The notes below the pieces were generated by a model. It had not been told where the DNA came from and made no database searches. It was given only the letters and a program-made list of their open reading frames with translations. Shown one piece after another: positions 7,719 through 16,722 of a stretch of DNA of 63,117 nt. The stretch's first letter is position 1. The number at the start of each line of letters is the position of its first letter. The translations under genes were made by a program, and so were the position numbers. Origin of the DNA: Oscillospiraceae bacterium (GTDB lineage: Bacteria > Bacillota > Clostridia > Oscillospirales > Ruminococcaceae); contig JALEOL010000003.1 in NCBI GenBank assembly GCA_022766785.1, positions 1 through 63,117 on the forward strand, in the 5' to 3' direction.

Positions 7719-8882
7719 TTACTTGATAACTCTTACGGAAACCACGCCTGCAACACCCTTGATTGCAGCCTCGATACCGGAAGCATCGCCCTTTACGTCA
7801 AGGCAGGTGTACGCATAGTCCTTCTTGGACTTGCTTACCATGTTCTCGATATTAAGACCAGCAGCGGAAACCGGGGCGGTGATGTTGTTCAGCAGACCCT
7901 CGGAATTCTTGTGGATAACGCAGATCTTTGCGTTGCCGGAGATAGCCATTTCAACGTTCGGGAGGTTGACTGAGTTCTTGATGTTTCCGTTCTCGATATA
8001 GTCAACGATCTCCTTTACCGCCATGACAGCGCAGTTGTCCTCGCTCTCGGGAGTGGAAGCGCCCAGGTGCGGCATAGCCACAACGCCGTCAACGCCGATA
8101 AGCCCGTCTGTAACGAAGTCGGTAACATAGCAAGCCATTCCGCCGTTTGCGAGAGCGTCGATGATAGCCTTTTCTTCCACCAGTGTATCTCTGGAGAAGT
8201 TCAGGATACGAACGGTCTTCTTCATTGAAGCAATAGCCTCAGCATTGATCATACCCTTTGTGTCAGGCAGAGCGGGAACATGCAGCGTGACGTAATCGCA
8301 GTTCTCGAATATCTCCTTGTTGCTCTTTACATAGTGAACCTTGCCGGACAGCTTCAGAGCGTTCTCAACAGAGAGGAACGGGTCAGCGCCGTAAACGTCC
8401 ATTCCAAGCTCCGCGCACGCATTAGCTACCAGAATACCGATAGCTCCCAGACCGATAACGCCGAGCTTCTTGCCCATGATCTCCGGGCCTACGAACTGGC
8501 TCTTGCCTTTTTCCACCAGCTTGCCTACCTCGTCGCCCTTGCCTTTGAGGGTCTTTACCCACTCCATAGCAGCAGGGATCTTTCTTGAGGACAGCAGCAG
8601 ACCTGCGATAACAAGCTCCTTAACGGCGTTTGCGTTCGCGCCGGGGGTGTTGAATACAACAACGCCATTCTCGCTGCACTTGTCGAGAGGGATATTGTTG
8701 ACGCCTGCGCCTGCTCTTGCAATGGCGAGCAGGTTAGCCGGCAGCTCCATTTCATGCATAGAAGCGGAGCGCACCAGGATAGCGTCGGGGTTCGCGATAT
8801 CTTCGCCGACGGTGTACTTGCTCTTGTCGAGCAGGTCTGTGCCGCATGCGGCGATCTTGTTGAGTGTAAGTACGTTTATCAT
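7719..8882 (-). CDS. serA: D-3-phosphoglycerate dehydrogenase with ACT domain
   Basis: 387 residues. The substrate domain (RSASMHEMELP, ARAGAGVNNIPLDKC) is followed by the NAD Rossmann motif GVIGLGAIG, a catalytic H in MPHLGASTPESE and a C-terminal ACT domain from about residue 315 (ICVIHKNSEGLLNNI). It oxidises 3-phosphoglycerate to 3-phosphohydroxypyruvate, the first step of serine synthesis; the ACT domain suggests feedback control by serine. It is the short form (no intervening ASB domain). It lies 30 bases after serC, so the two steps are co-expressed; no serB is seen nearby. Confidence 0.95.
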   Translation of the reverse strand: MINVLTLNKIAACGTDLLDKSKYTVGEDIANPDAILVRSASMHEMELPANLLAIARAGAGVNNIPLDKCSENGVVVFNTPGANANAVKELVIAGLLLSSRKIPAAMEWVKTLKGKGDEVGKLVEKGKSQFVGPEIMGKKLGVIGLGAIGILVANACAELGMDVYGADPFLSVENALKLSGKVHYVKSNKEIFENCDYVTLHVPALPDTKGMINAEAIASMKKTVRILNFSRDTLVEEKAIIDALANGGMACYVTDFVTDGLIGVDGVVAMPHLGASTPESEDNCAVMAVKEIVDYIENGNIKNSVNLPNVEMAISGNAKICVIHKNSEGLLNNITAPVSAAGLNIENMVSKSKKDYAYTCLDVKGDASGIEAAIKGVAGVVSVRVIK

Positions 8883-8912
8883 GTCATGATCTCCTTTGAC
8901 CGGCAGATTTTA

Positions 8913-9992
8913 TCAGCCGTTTTCAGCCTCGAACTTCTTCATGAACTCGACCAGCTTCTCAACGCCCTCGATAGGCATAGCGTTGTAGATAGAAGCTCTC
9001 ATGCCGCCGACTGTTCTGTGACCTTTGAGGTTCACAAAGCCGGCTGCGGTCGCCTCCTTGACGAACTTTGCGTCAAGCTCCTCGTTTCCGGTGACGAACG
9101 GAACGTTCATGAGAGAGCGGTCCTTCGGCTCTACAGTGCCCTTGAACAGCTTGCTGGAATCGAGGAAATCGTACAGGATCTTAGCCTTCTTCTCGTTGTG
9201 AGCCTTCATTGCTTCAAGGCCGCCCATCTTCTTGATCCACTTGAACACCTTGCCGCAGATGTAGATAGCGTAGCAGTTAGGCGTGTTGTACAGCGAGTCG
9301 TTGTCAGCCTGGGTCTTCCACTTCAACATGGTGGGAGTGCCGGGGAGAACGTCGTCTGTGATGAGATCCTCACGGATAATAGCGATAACAAGACCTGCAG
9401 GACCTACGTTCTTCTGAACGCCGCCGTAGATAACGCCGTACTTGGTGACATCTACCGGCTCGGACAGGAAGCAGGAGGAAACGTCAGCCACCAGTGTGTG
9501 ACCCTTTGTGTTGGGGAGGGTCTTGAACTTGGTGCCGTAGATCGTGTTGTTCTCGCAGATGTAAACGTAGTCAGCGTCCTCGGGGATATCGAGGTCGGAG
9601 CAGTCGGGGATATAGGAGAAAGTCTTGTCTGCGGAGGAAGCAACAGCAACTGCGTCGCCGTAGATCTTAGCCTCCTGATAAGCCTTCTTTGCCCACTGAC
9701 CGGTGACTATGTAGGCTGCCTTCCTGTTCTTCATGAGGTTCATGGGGACTGCCGCAAACTGCTGGGACGCACCGCCCTGGAGGAACAGAACCTTGTAGTT
9801 ATCCGGAATGTTCATGATATCACGGATATCCTTTTCTGCTTCCTTGATGATCGCGTCGTATGCCTTTGAACGGTGGGACATCTCCATTACGGACATTCCG
9901 GTGCCCTTGTAATCGAGCATTTCGTCTGCCGCTTCCTGAAGTACCTCCTCGGGCAGAACCGCGGGACCTGCGCTGAAGTTGTAAACTCTCAT
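8913..9992 (-). CDS. serC: Phosphoserine aminotransferase
   Basis: 359 residues beginning MRVYNFSAGPAVLPEEVLQE, the SerC signature. The pyridoxal-phosphate lysine lies in GVIYGGVQKNVGPAG, and the C-terminal GHRTVGGMRASIYNAMP is typical. It transaminates 3-phosphohydroxypyruvate with glutamate to phosphoserine. The frame is open for ten more codons upstream, but the AGGAGG site matches the ATG at 9992. First gene of serC-serA, transcribed from the promoter at 10096-10124. Confidence 0.96.
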   Translation of the reverse strand: MRVYNFSAGPAVLPEEVLQEAADEMLDYKGTGMSVMEMSHRSKAYDAIIKEAEKDIRDIMNIPDNYKVLFLQGGASQQFAAVPMNLMKNRKAAYIVTGQWAKKAYQEAKIYGDAVAVASSADKTFSYIPDCSDLDIPEDADYVYICENNTIYGTKFKTLPNTKGHTLVADVSSCFLSEPVDVTKYGVIYGGVQKNVGPAGLVIAIIREDLITDDVLPGTPTMLKWKTQADNDSLYNTPNCYAIYICGKVFKWIKKMGGLEAMKAHNEKKAKILYDFLDSSKLFKGTVEPKDRSLMNVPFVTGNEELDAKFVKEATAAGFVNLKGHRTVGGMRASIYNAMPIEGVEKLVEFMKKFEAENG

Positions 9993-10044
9993 TGAATTGC
10001 CTCCTGTAAAGCTCATGCGCATTTGCGCATTAAAATAAACCGCG

Positions 10045-10067
10045 AAAAAAACCGCATATTTCGCAGT
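10045..10067 (-). promoter_or_regulatory. Possible attenuator hairpin in the serC leader
   Basis: On the reverse strand ACTGCG and TGCGGT pair around AAATA (10067-10051) and are followed at once by seven T residues. It lies between the promoter and serC. A second small hairpin (TGCGC/GCGCA near 10018-10030) sits before the ribosome binding site. The stem is short, so termination may be weak. Confidence 0.4.
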
Positions 10068-10095
10068 TTTATGGCGTTAATGAATTAACACTTCT

Positions 10096-10124
10096 ATTAT
10101 AAGACAATTTTTCCTTTATGTCAA
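10096..10124 (-). promoter_or_regulatory. Sigma-A promoter of serC-serA
   Basis: On the reverse strand TTGACA (10124-10119), 17-base spacer, TATAAT (10101-10096). Between it and the plus-strand gene at 10405 lie about 280 AT-rich bases in which I see no gene and no clear plus-strand promoter. Confidence 0.92.
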
Positions 10125-10404
10125 GACGGAAATAGCCGTTATGCAAAATATTTTCTTATTTTTGCAGTTTCGGGACAAACTCCATGCAGAGATCGGCTAC
10201 TTTATAATATATTCCGGATTTAATTTTGTGTTCTTCTGACGGAGAAAAAGAAATGCATTTCATTCGCATTAAAATGCAGAATTATTTGCCCGGTTCAGTT
10301 TTCACACAATTTTCACAAAACTATCACTTTTTCTATTTTTTTGCATTAAGCTATCACTGGGTACGTTTGTTGCGTGCCGAATACAATATTTTGGAGGATA
10401 ATTT

Positions 10405-11451
10405 ATGAAACTTGGCAAGAAAATTGTCGCTGCGGTGCTTGCCGCGGCAACGGCGCTGACTGCGCTGACTGTAACATCATTCGCAAATGATGTTATCGGC
10501 ACTAACCCGACCCCGCTGAAAGACGGCGTTCAGGTAACTGCTCAGATACCCTATGATAAAAGCGGTAACTATGACGATGGTCACAACTATAAGGATTTCA
10601 TATTTACAGCTCCTGCAAGCGGAACACTCAAAATAACTTTTGATATTTCCTGCAACACCACACAGGTTTATTGTTATAGAGCAGACACCATGGAAGGTGT
10701 TAATCGTGTAGGTTTTGACGCCACAAGCGGATCTATCACAGATGGTCTTGCATTATGGAACGGCACTACAAGTGTTTTCTCCGGTGCAAAATACTTTAAT
10801 GTTGAAAAAGGCGATTACTATATCCGTGTTACCAGACATTTCCCTTACAGTACCGATAGATGGAGGCTCGGAGATGGTACACAGGGTAACGGCAGACTCC
10901 ACATCACCGCTGAAATGGTAAAGCCCGAAGCACCGCAGGATATCCAGGTAGTTTCCAAGACCGACACCACCGTGAAATTACAGTGGAGAGAGCCTGACAA
11001 CGCTTCTTCCTACGACCTGCGCTACAAGGCAGGCGGCGCTTCCCAGTGGACTACAGTCACCGACATCATGGACAACAACTACACTATCAAGAAGCTCAAG
11101 GGCGCAACAAAGTACACCTACCAGATGCGTTCCAAGACCGCAAGCGGTATTGTAGGCGAATGGAGCAAGTCTGCTACCGTAAAGACCACCGACCCCAAGA
11201 ACGTAAAGTTCGACGTTCCGAAGGTAAACACCTCCGTTGCAGTACACATCACCTGGGGCGCTGTAAAGAACGCCACCGGCTACAAGTTCCAGTACTCCAC
11301 CGACAAGAAGAACTGGAAGACTATCACTGTTGAAGACCCTGCAGTCGATATGCCTGTTACACCCGGCAAGACCTACTACTACAAGATCGCAGCCAAGAAC
11401 AGCGCAAAAACCGGCTCTTTCAGCAAGGTTTACAGCATAAAAATAGGCTGA
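10405..11451 (+). CDS. Secreted protein with two fibronectin type III domains
   Basis: 348 residues. The signal peptide MKLGKKIVAAVLAAATALTA ends near SFA (about residue 27). A unique beta-rich domain follows (about 30-170, KDFIFTAPASGTLKITF, resembling a pre-peptidase C-terminal or jelly-roll fold), then two FN3 repeats (about 173-260, starting PEAPQDIQVVSKTDTTVKLQW, and 264-348, starting KNVKFDVPKVNTS). FN3 modules are common in cell-surface and carbohydrate-active proteins of ruminococci; no catalytic or sortase motif is visible. GGAGGATAATTT precedes the ATG. The gene is monocistronic. The role, perhaps adhesion or cell-wall association, is inference. Confidence 0.85.
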   Translation: MKLGKKIVAAVLAAATALTALTVTSFANDVIGTNPTPLKDGVQVTAQIPYDKSGNYDDGHNYKDFIFTAPASGTLKITFDISCNTTQVYCYRADTMEGVNRVGFDATSGSITDGLALWNGTTSVFSGAKYFNVEKGDYYIRVTRHFPYSTDRWRLGDGTQGNGRLHITAEMVKPEAPQDIQVVSKTDTTVKLQWREPDNASSYDLRYKAGGASQWTTVTDIMDNNYTIKKLKGATKYTYQMRSKTASGIVGEWSKSATVKTTDPKNVKFDVPKVNTSVAVHITWGAVKNATGYKFQYSTDKKNWKTITVEDPAVDMPVTPGKTYYYKIAAKNSAKTGSFSKVYSIKIG

Positions 11452-11532
11452 TAATGCCGGTCAGACCGGGACGATCTTTGTCAGCAGCTGATCGTAAAGC
11501 GGTGACTGAAAATTCGATCCTGCATATTACGG

Positions 11533-11561
11533 TTGACAAAACAGCATAAAAGGTGTATCAT
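11533..11561 (+). promoter_or_regulatory. Sigma-A promoter of the C26 amidotransferase gene
   Basis: TTGACA (11533-11538), 17-base spacer, TATCAT (11556-11561). Confidence 0.85.
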
Positions 11562-11569
11562 ATTGATGA

Positions 11570-11627
11570 GCACCGTACAGCGCCGTCGGTGTTCCCCCGG
11601 GGAACTATACGGTGCTGTATTTTTTTT
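11570..11627 (+). terminator. Terminator hairpin inside the 5' leader (attenuator candidate)
   Basis: GCACCGTA (11570-11577) pairs with TACGGTGC (11608-11615), with an inner TTCCCC/GGGGAA helix, followed by eight T residues (11620-11627). It begins within a few bases of the predicted transcription start and precedes the gene at 11643, so transcripts from the promoter must pass it. Confidence 0.75.
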
Positions 11628-11642
11628 ACAGAGGTGCTGTAT

Positions 11643-12344
11643 ATGAAAAAACCTATCGGCGTTATGCCGCTTTATGACAGCGAAAAAGACAGTCTGTGGG
11701 AGATCCCCGGTTATTTTGACATGCTGCGCCATGAGGGAGGGCTACCCATGATGCTCCCCCTGACGGACGACCCGTCGGAGCTTGACTGGTTCATGGAGCA
11801 CTGCGGAGGGTTTCTGCTCACCGGCGGACAGGACGTCGCCCCGGAAAGCTACGGGCAGCAGCGCATTCCGGAATGCGGCGAAAGCTACGTCCCCCGGGAC
11901 AGAATGGACATGTACGTCCTGCGCAGGGCGGTTCAGCTGGATAAGCCGGTGCTCGGGATATGCCGGGGCATACAGCTGATGAACGCCTGCTTCGGCGGCA
12001 CGCTCTATCAGGATCTGCCTACAGAATTCTCCTCAGCAGTGGAGCACCACATGCAGCCGCCCTACGACCGCACGGTGCACAGCGTGAGCTTCCCGGAAAA
12101 TTCGCCGCTGCGTGATATATTCGGGACGGAAAGCGCCCGGGTGAACAGCTATCACCACCAGGCGGTAAAGGGGCTGTCCGAGTTCTTCCGGATAGCGGCG
12201 GTGTCCGAGGACGGGCTGACCGAAGGTATTTTCATGCCGGGAAAGCGCTTTATGCTTGGCGTTCAGTGGCACCCGGAGTTTTCCTGTAAGACCGACGAAA
12301 ACAGCCGAAAGCTGGCTGCTGCATTCGTCAATGCGATAAGGTGA
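11643..12344 (+). CDS. Class I glutamine amidotransferase-like peptidase C26 (gamma-glutamyl hydrolase family)
   Basis: 233 residues. The catalytic triad is visible: Cys in [17 protein letters not shown], His and Glu in [18 protein letters not shown] is the family's oxyanion region. Members include PuuD (gamma-glutamyl-GABA hydrolase) and other gamma-glutamyl hydrolases; the substrate here is not decided by sequence. The start is the ATG at 11643 behind AGAGGTG; the upstream in-frame extension would run through the leader terminator. Downstream ispF begins 9 bases after the stop, so the two are co-transcribed. Confidence 0.88.
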   Translation: MKKPIGVMPLYDSEKDSLWEIPGYFDMLRHEGGLPMMLPLTDDPSELDWFMEHCGGFLLTGGQDVAPESYGQQRIPECGESYVPRDRMDMYVLRRAVQLDKPVLGICRGIQLMNACFGGTLYQDLPTEFSSAVEHHMQPPYDRTVHSVSFPENSPLRDIFGTESARVNSYHHQAVKGLSEFFRIAAVSEDGLTEGIFMPGKRFMLGVQWHPEFSCKTDENSRKLAAAFVNAIR

Positions 12345-12352
12345 GGTATTCT

Positions 12353-12823
12353 ATGTTCAGGATCGGAACAGGCTACGACGTTCACAGACTTGTGCCGGAG
12401 CGCAGACTGGTGCTGTGCGGTGTGGAGATACCGTCAGAACTGGGGCTTCTGGGGCATTCCGACGCTGATGTGGCAGTCCATGCCCTTATGGACGCGATAC
12501 TGGGCGCTCTGGCTCTGGGGGATATCGGGAAACTATTCCCGGACAGCGACCCACAGTACAAGGGCGCAGACAGCATGGGGCTGCTTTACGAGGTGATAGC
12601 TCTGATGAGATCGAACGGCTATTCTCTGGGCAATCTCGACATCACGATAATCGCCGAGCGCCCGAAGCTCGCAAAGCATATCCCACAAATGCGCGAAAGC
12701 CTTGCGGCGGCATTCGGCTGCGACATAACCCGGGTAAGCGTCAAGGCGACCACCGAGGAGGGGCTGGGTCTAGCCGGCGAGGGTATCGGGGCGCAGGCGG
12801 TCGTACTGCTTTCCCGAGAGTGA
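12353..12823 (+). CDS. ispF: 2-C-methyl-D-erythritol 2,4-cyclodiphosphate synthase
   Basis: 156 residues, the standard length. [13 protein letters not shown] contains the Asp and His zinc ligands (D-V-H), [22 protein letters not shown] the third ligand, and [15 protein letters not shown] the C-terminal signature. It cyclises CDP-ME 2-phosphate to MEcPP in the non-mevalonate isoprenoid pathway. The family usually reads RIGHGYD; here the fourth residue is T. The ATG at 12353 is preceded by AAGGTGAGG. Second gene of the C26-ispF unit. Confidence 0.95.
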   Translation: MFRIGTGYDVHRLVPERRLVLCGVEIPSELGLLGHSDADVAVHALMDAILGALALGDIGKLFPDSDPQYKGADSMGLLYEVIALMRSNGYSLGNLDITIIAERPKLAKHIPQMRESLAAAFGCDITRVSVKATTEEGLGLAGEGIGAQAVVLLSRE

Positions 12824-12856
12824 TGATCTCAGGAGATCGGTAACTATTATACAGAA

Positions 12857-12892
12857 CAGGGCGGAGTTTTCACTTCGCCCTGAATTATTTAT
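12857..12892. terminator. Shared terminator between ispF and pgsA
   Basis: CAGGGCG (12857-12863) pairs with CGCCCTG (12876-12882), extended inwards by AG/CT. It lies between convergent genes and is followed by ATTATTTATTT on the plus strand. Confidence 0.7.
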
Positions 12893-13464
12893 TTAGTTGG
12901 ATCAATAAATTCCCGGTAATCGTAAAGGTACTTCACGCCGGAAGCCACCGTCAGCGCCGCTGCGATGTACATCAGTATATCGCTTATAATCTGAACCGGG
13001 AAAGTGACAGGAGATATCGCCCCGAACTGGACAAGTATCCACATGAAAAGTATCACGCAGATAGCGACCATGGTCATCGCCGTTTTGAGCTTGCCGAGAA
13101 TGCCTGCCGGGATAACCAGCTTCTTTTCGCTGGAGGCAGCCACCAGCCGCACGCCGGAAACCACGAATTCCCGTGCGAGTATCAGCGCAGTCACCCACGC
13201 GCTGCACCACCCCAGCTGAACGAAGCACACCAGTGCCGCAGCCACCAGTATCTTGTCCGCAAGGGGATCCAGGAACTTGCCGAAACTGGTTATCATGTTG
13301 TATTTCCGGGCGATCTTTCCGTCCAGCATATCGGTAATGCTCGCCACTGCGAATACCACAAACGCCCACAGATAGTTGTAAGGCAACGCACCTATCAGCA
13401 TGAACGCCACGAAGAACGGCACCATTACCACGCGCATGAGCGTCAGCCTGTTTGCTAAATTCAT
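12889..13464 (-). CDS. pgsA: CDP-diacylglycerol-glycerol-3-phosphate 3-phosphatidyltransferase
   Basis: 191 residues with four or five hydrophobic helices. The CDP-alcohol phosphotransferase signature D-x2-D-G-x2-A-R-x8-G-x3-D-x3-D is present as TDMLDGKIARK ... GKFLDPLADK. It transfers phosphatidyl to glycerol 3-phosphate, giving phosphatidylglycerol phosphate in the membrane. It overlaps rimO by 4 bases and ends the long minus-strand run that starts near 23.1 kb. Confidence 0.95.
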   Translation of the reverse strand: MNLANRLTLMRVVMVPFFVAFMLIGALPYNYLWAFVVFAVASITDMLDGKIARKYNMITSFGKFLDPLADKILVAAALVCFVQLGWCSAWVTALILAREFVVSGVRLVAASSEKKLVIPAGILGKLKTAMTMVAICVILFMWILVQFGAISPVTFPVQIISDILMYIAAALTVASGVKYLYDYREFIDPTK

Positions 13465-14837
13465 ACCATTTCTCCCAGCAGATTATTGTCCACGACATCA
13501 TCAAAGCGCACCTTCACGAAATCGCCGATACGGGGCTTCTTCGCGCCCTGCGGCACGCTGAAATAGATCATTCCGTCTATCTCCGGGGCGAACATCGCGC
13601 TCCTGCCGAAGTAAAGTCCGCCCTCTGCGAGATACTTGTCATAGCCCTCGACAACGACCTCCTCGGTGCTGCCGATCATGGAGTTGTACAGCTCCGCAAC
13701 GCGGGTGTCCTGCTGCTCCTCCAGTATCTCCTTGCGGTGCTCGCGCACTTCCTCGTCCACCATATCCGGGAACGCCGCAGCCGGAGTGCCCTCCTCCTCT
13801 GAGTAGGCGAAACAGCCCATGCGCTCGAATTTCATCTCCTCGGCGAACTCGCCCAGCTCGTTGAACTGCTCCTCGGTCTCCCCGGGGAAACCGGTGATGA
13901 ACGTCGTCCTCAGTGTGATTCCCGGTATCTCACGGCGGAGCTTCGCCACCAGTTCACGCTCCTCGGCGCCTGTGCTCTTTCGGTTCATGCGTTTCAGTAT
14001 CTCGTCATTGCAGTGCTGCATCGGGATATCGAGGTACTTCACGATCTTGTCCTGGCGCTTCATGCAGTCGATAAGCTCGTCTGTGATGCGCTCGGGGTAG
14101 CAGTACAGCAGCCGTATCCACTTCAGCCCCTCTGTCTCGCACAGCCTGTCCAGCAGCTCCGGGAGCGCCAGTCTGCCGTACAGGTCAAGCCCGTATCTGG
14201 TAACGTCCTGCGCGATTATGACAAGCTCCTTTACGCCGTCCTTGGCAAGCAGCTTCGTTTCCTCAACGATGTCCTCCATTCTGCGGCTGCGGAAACGCCC
14301 CCTGATCTTCGGGATAGCGCAGTAGGTGCAGCAGTTGTCGCAGCCGTCGGCAATTCTCAGATATGCGTAATGCGGCAGCGTGGAGATTATACGCCTGCCC
14401 TCCATGCTGTGCTGCTCCTTTTTGCCGAAATAGCACACCGCCGGTGCGCCCTCGTCATGCGCAGGCTTTGCAAAGTCCGAAAGACCCTCCACGATATCGG
14501 CTATCTTTCCGTATTCCGCGATACCCACAACGGCGTCCACCTCGGGGAACTCCTCCGCAAACTGCTCACGATAGCGCTCGCTGAGACAGCCGGTGACGAC
14601 AATGCGCTTTATCCTGCCCTCGTTCTTGAGGTCGATAAGCTCCATTATCCAGCCTATCGCCTCCTCCTTTGCGGACTGGATAAAGCCGCAGGTGTTCACC
14701 AGCACTATATCCGCCATTCCAGGTTCTGCCACGAATGCGTAACCTTTTTCAGCAATCTTCGCCATCATCTGCTCGGCGTCCACCTGGTTTTTGGAACAGC
14801 CCAGCGATACCATTGCCACCTTGATCTTATTGCTCAT
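13461..14837 (-). CDS. rimO: Ribosomal protein S12 methylthiotransferase RimO
   Basis: 458 residues. N-terminal UPF0004 domain with its cluster cysteines (SLGCSKNQVDAE, VNTCGF, VTGCLSERY), radical-SAM motif CDNCCTYCAIPKIRG, and a C-terminal TRAM domain. It adds a methylthio group to an aspartate of ribosomal protein S12 using two [4Fe-4S] clusters. The signature SLGCSKNxVD separates RimO from the tRNA enzyme MiaB. rimO-pgsA adjacency is common in Firmicutes. Confidence 0.96.
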   Translation of the reverse strand: MSNKIKVAMVSLGCSKNQVDAEQMMAKIAEKGYAFVAEPGMADIVLVNTCGFIQSAKEEAIGWIMELIDLKNEGRIKRIVVTGCLSERYREQFAEEFPEVDAVVGIAEYGKIADIVEGLSDFAKPAHDEGAPAVCYFGKKEQHSMEGRRIISTLPHYAYLRIADGCDNCCTYCAIPKIRGRFRSRRMEDIVEETKLLAKDGVKELVIIAQDVTRYGLDLYGRLALPELLDRLCETEGLKWIRLLYCYPERITDELIDCMKRQDKIVKYLDIPMQHCNDEILKRMNRKSTGAEERELVAKLRREIPGITLRTTFITGFPGETEEQFNELGEFAEEMKFERMGCFAYSEEEGTPAAAFPDMVDEEVREHRKEILEEQQDTRVAELYNSMIGSTEEVVVEGYDKYLAEGGLYFGRSAMFAPEIDGMIYFSVPQGAKKPRIGDFVKVRFDDVVDNNLLGEMV

Positions 14838-14856
14838 TTATCAAATAATCTCCCAG

Positions 14857-15528
14857 TTATTCATCAAAAAACTCATCATCGGAAAGCTCCAGGCGTTCCA
14901 TGCAGCGCTTCACCTGGCTCCAGCCGTAACCTCTCCTCGCAAGCGCCGCCATTGTCCTGCGCCGGTCGTCCGGGTCGGAGAGCTTGTCGGAGTACTTGGT
15001 TTCCAGCAGGTGCATTATTTCCCTGTCGATATCGTCGTCGGAATACTCCTCCAGCACGTCCTCAATGAGATCTCTGTCCAGACCCCTGCGCTGCATCTCC
15101 CAGCGCGTCTTTCCCATGCCGTAGCGCTTGCCGTGTATCAGCCGCTGCGCGAGTTTCCGGGCGTAATCCTCGTCGTCGATGTAGCCGTATTCCTGCATTG
15201 CATCCGCAGCCGCCCGGGAAGCCTCCTCGCCGTAGGTCGGCAGCAGTTTCTTGTACAGTTCATTCCAGCAGTACATTCGGCTGCCCAGCAGGTAGAGTGC
15301 ACGCTTCTTCGCCTTGCGCAGCTTGTCGGCATGCTGCAGCTTTCCCAGCAGGTCAGCGTCCATTTCGCCGCCCTCGTGCAGGTCGTAGTCAGCCACCAGC
15401 GCACAGTTCAGGAAAAACGTCTGACCGCTCTCCAGCTCCAGCTTATATGTGTCGCCCTTGTACAGTGAAAGCTCTGTAATCCTGCCGCCGCAAAGTTCTT
15501 CGCCGCGGAAGTCCGATAGCCGTTTCAT
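14857..15528 (-). CDS. recX: Regulatory protein RecX
   Basis: 223 residues with the RecX three-helix repeats: ALYLLGSRMYCWNELYKKL, YGYIDDEDYARKLAQRLIHGKRYG and RRTMAALARRGYGWSQVKRCME. RecX caps RecA filaments and limits recombinase activity. The N-terminal 60 residues form a beta-rich lead-in (ITELSLYKGDTYKLEL) seen in clostridial RecX. It starts 3 bases after the recA stop, a classical recA-recX arrangement that implies co-expression. Confidence 0.92.
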   Translation of the reverse strand: MKRLSDFRGEELCGGRITELSLYKGDTYKLELESGQTFFLNCALVADYDLHEGGEMDADLLGKLQHADKLRKAKKRALYLLGSRMYCWNELYKKLLPTYGEEASRAAADAMQEYGYIDDEDYARKLAQRLIHGKRYGMGKTRWEMQRRGLDRDLIEDVLEEYSDDDIDREIMHLLETKYSDKLSDPDDRRRTMAALARRGYGWSQVKRCMERLELSDDEFFDE

Positions 15529-15531
15529 CGC

Positions 15532-16707
15532 TTATTCGATATCCTCCGGGGCGAATTCAGCGTAGTCGTCCTCGTCGTCGGATACCTGCTTCTTAGCAGG
15601 CTTCTCTGCGCCCCCGGGGGCTTCGATGCCCTCCTCGTCGTCCTCGGTAAGGCTGTCCAGCAGGGTGGAATTCTTCGCGAACTCCTCACGGATCTTACCC
15701 TCGATCTCATTGCAGATATCCGGATTGCTCTTCAGGTAATCCAGCACCTTATCTCTGCCCTGACCGATCTTCATATCGTTGTAGCTGAACCAGCTGCCGC
15801 TCTTCTTCACGATGTCGAATTCCACAGCGGTATCAACGATCTCACCCAGCTTGGATACGCCCTGACCGTAGAGTATATCGAACTCCGCGGTCTTGAACGG
15901 CGGCGCGACCTTGTTCTTTACGACCTTGCACTTGGTGCGGTTGCCGATGATCTCTCCGCCCTCCTTGATAGGCTCGCCGCGGCGAACCTCGATACGAACA
16001 GAGGAATAGAACTTGAGCGCCCTGCCGCCGGGAGTGGTCTCGGGGTTGCCGTACATAACGCCGATCTTTTCGCGTATCTGGTTGATGAAGATAGCAACGG
16101 TATTGGTGTTGCTGATAACGGCAGTGAGCTTTCTCATCGCCTGGGACATCAGTCTTGCCTGAACGCCCACATGCGCGTCGCCCATGTCACCATCGATCTC
16201 AGCCTTTGTGGTCATTGCCGCAACGGAGTCCAGAACGATCACATCTATCGCGCCGGAGCGAACCAGCGTTTCGATTATTTCAAGCGCCTGCTCACCGGTG
16301 TCCGGCTGGGATACCAGCAGGTTATCCACATCAACGCCGAGCTTTCTTGCGTAAACCGGGTCGAGGGCGTGCTCCACATCAACGAAAGCCGCCATGCCGC
16401 CTGCCTTCTGCGCCTCTGCCACCGCCTGGAGCGAGATGGTGGTCTTACCGGAGGACTCTGTACCATATATCTCGATGATACGCCCACGGGGAAGTCCGCC
16501 TATGCCAAGCGCAAGATCCAGCATGAGCGAGCCTGTGGATATGCTTTCGATATCCATGCGGCGATTCTCACCCATGAACATGACAGTACCCTCTCCGTAC
16601 TTCTTCTCAAGCTGGGATATCGCGCTCTTCAGCACCTTGTCGCGCTCCGCCGGGTCAACTATCCTTACCACCGGCTTGGGAGCCGCCGCTTTTTTCTTTT
16701 CAGCCAT
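15532..16707 (-). CDS. recA: Recombinase RecA
   Basis: 391 residues. Walker [10 protein letters not shown], Walker [10 protein letters not shown], the MAW/L1 region ([18 protein letters not shown]) and [21 protein letters not shown] are all intact. It catalyses strand exchange and triggers LexA cleavage. The C-terminal tail from about residue 345 is long and acidic ([15 protein letters not shown]), as often in Clostridia. No obvious LexA box was found in the 15 bases separating it from prmC, so transcription may come from far upstream or from a promoter inside prmC. Confidence 0.98.
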   Translation of the reverse strand: MAEKKKAAAPKPVVRIVDPAERDKVLKSAISQLEKKYGEGTVMFMGENRRMDIESISTGSLMLDLALGIGGLPRGRIIEIYGTESSGKTTISLQAVAEAQKAGGMAAFVDVEHALDPVYARKLGVDVDNLLVSQPDTGEQALEIIETLVRSGAIDVIVLDSVAAMTTKAEIDGDMGDAHVGVQARLMSQAMRKLTAVISNTNTVAIFINQIREKIGVMYGNPETTPGGRALKFYSSVRIEVRRGEPIKEGGEIIGNRTKCKVVKNKVAPPFKTAEFDILYGQGVSKLGEIVDTAVEFDIVKKSGSWFSYNDMKIGQGRDKVLDYLKSNPDICNEIEGKIREEFAKNSTLLDSLTEDDEEGIEAPGGAEKPAKKQVSDDEDDYAEFAPEDIE

Positions 16708-16722
16708 TGTGTGTTCCTCCGT

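Noticed and set aside
10226-10408. 60-codon plus-strand ORF upstream of the FN3 gene
   Set aside because: No ribosome binding site, aromatic low-complexity product, and it runs into the binding site of the real gene.
14013-15068. Long open frame of 351 codons on the plus strand opposite rimO and recX
   Set aside because: It lies antisense to two certain genes, has no ribosome binding site or family resemblance, and is explained by the high GC content.
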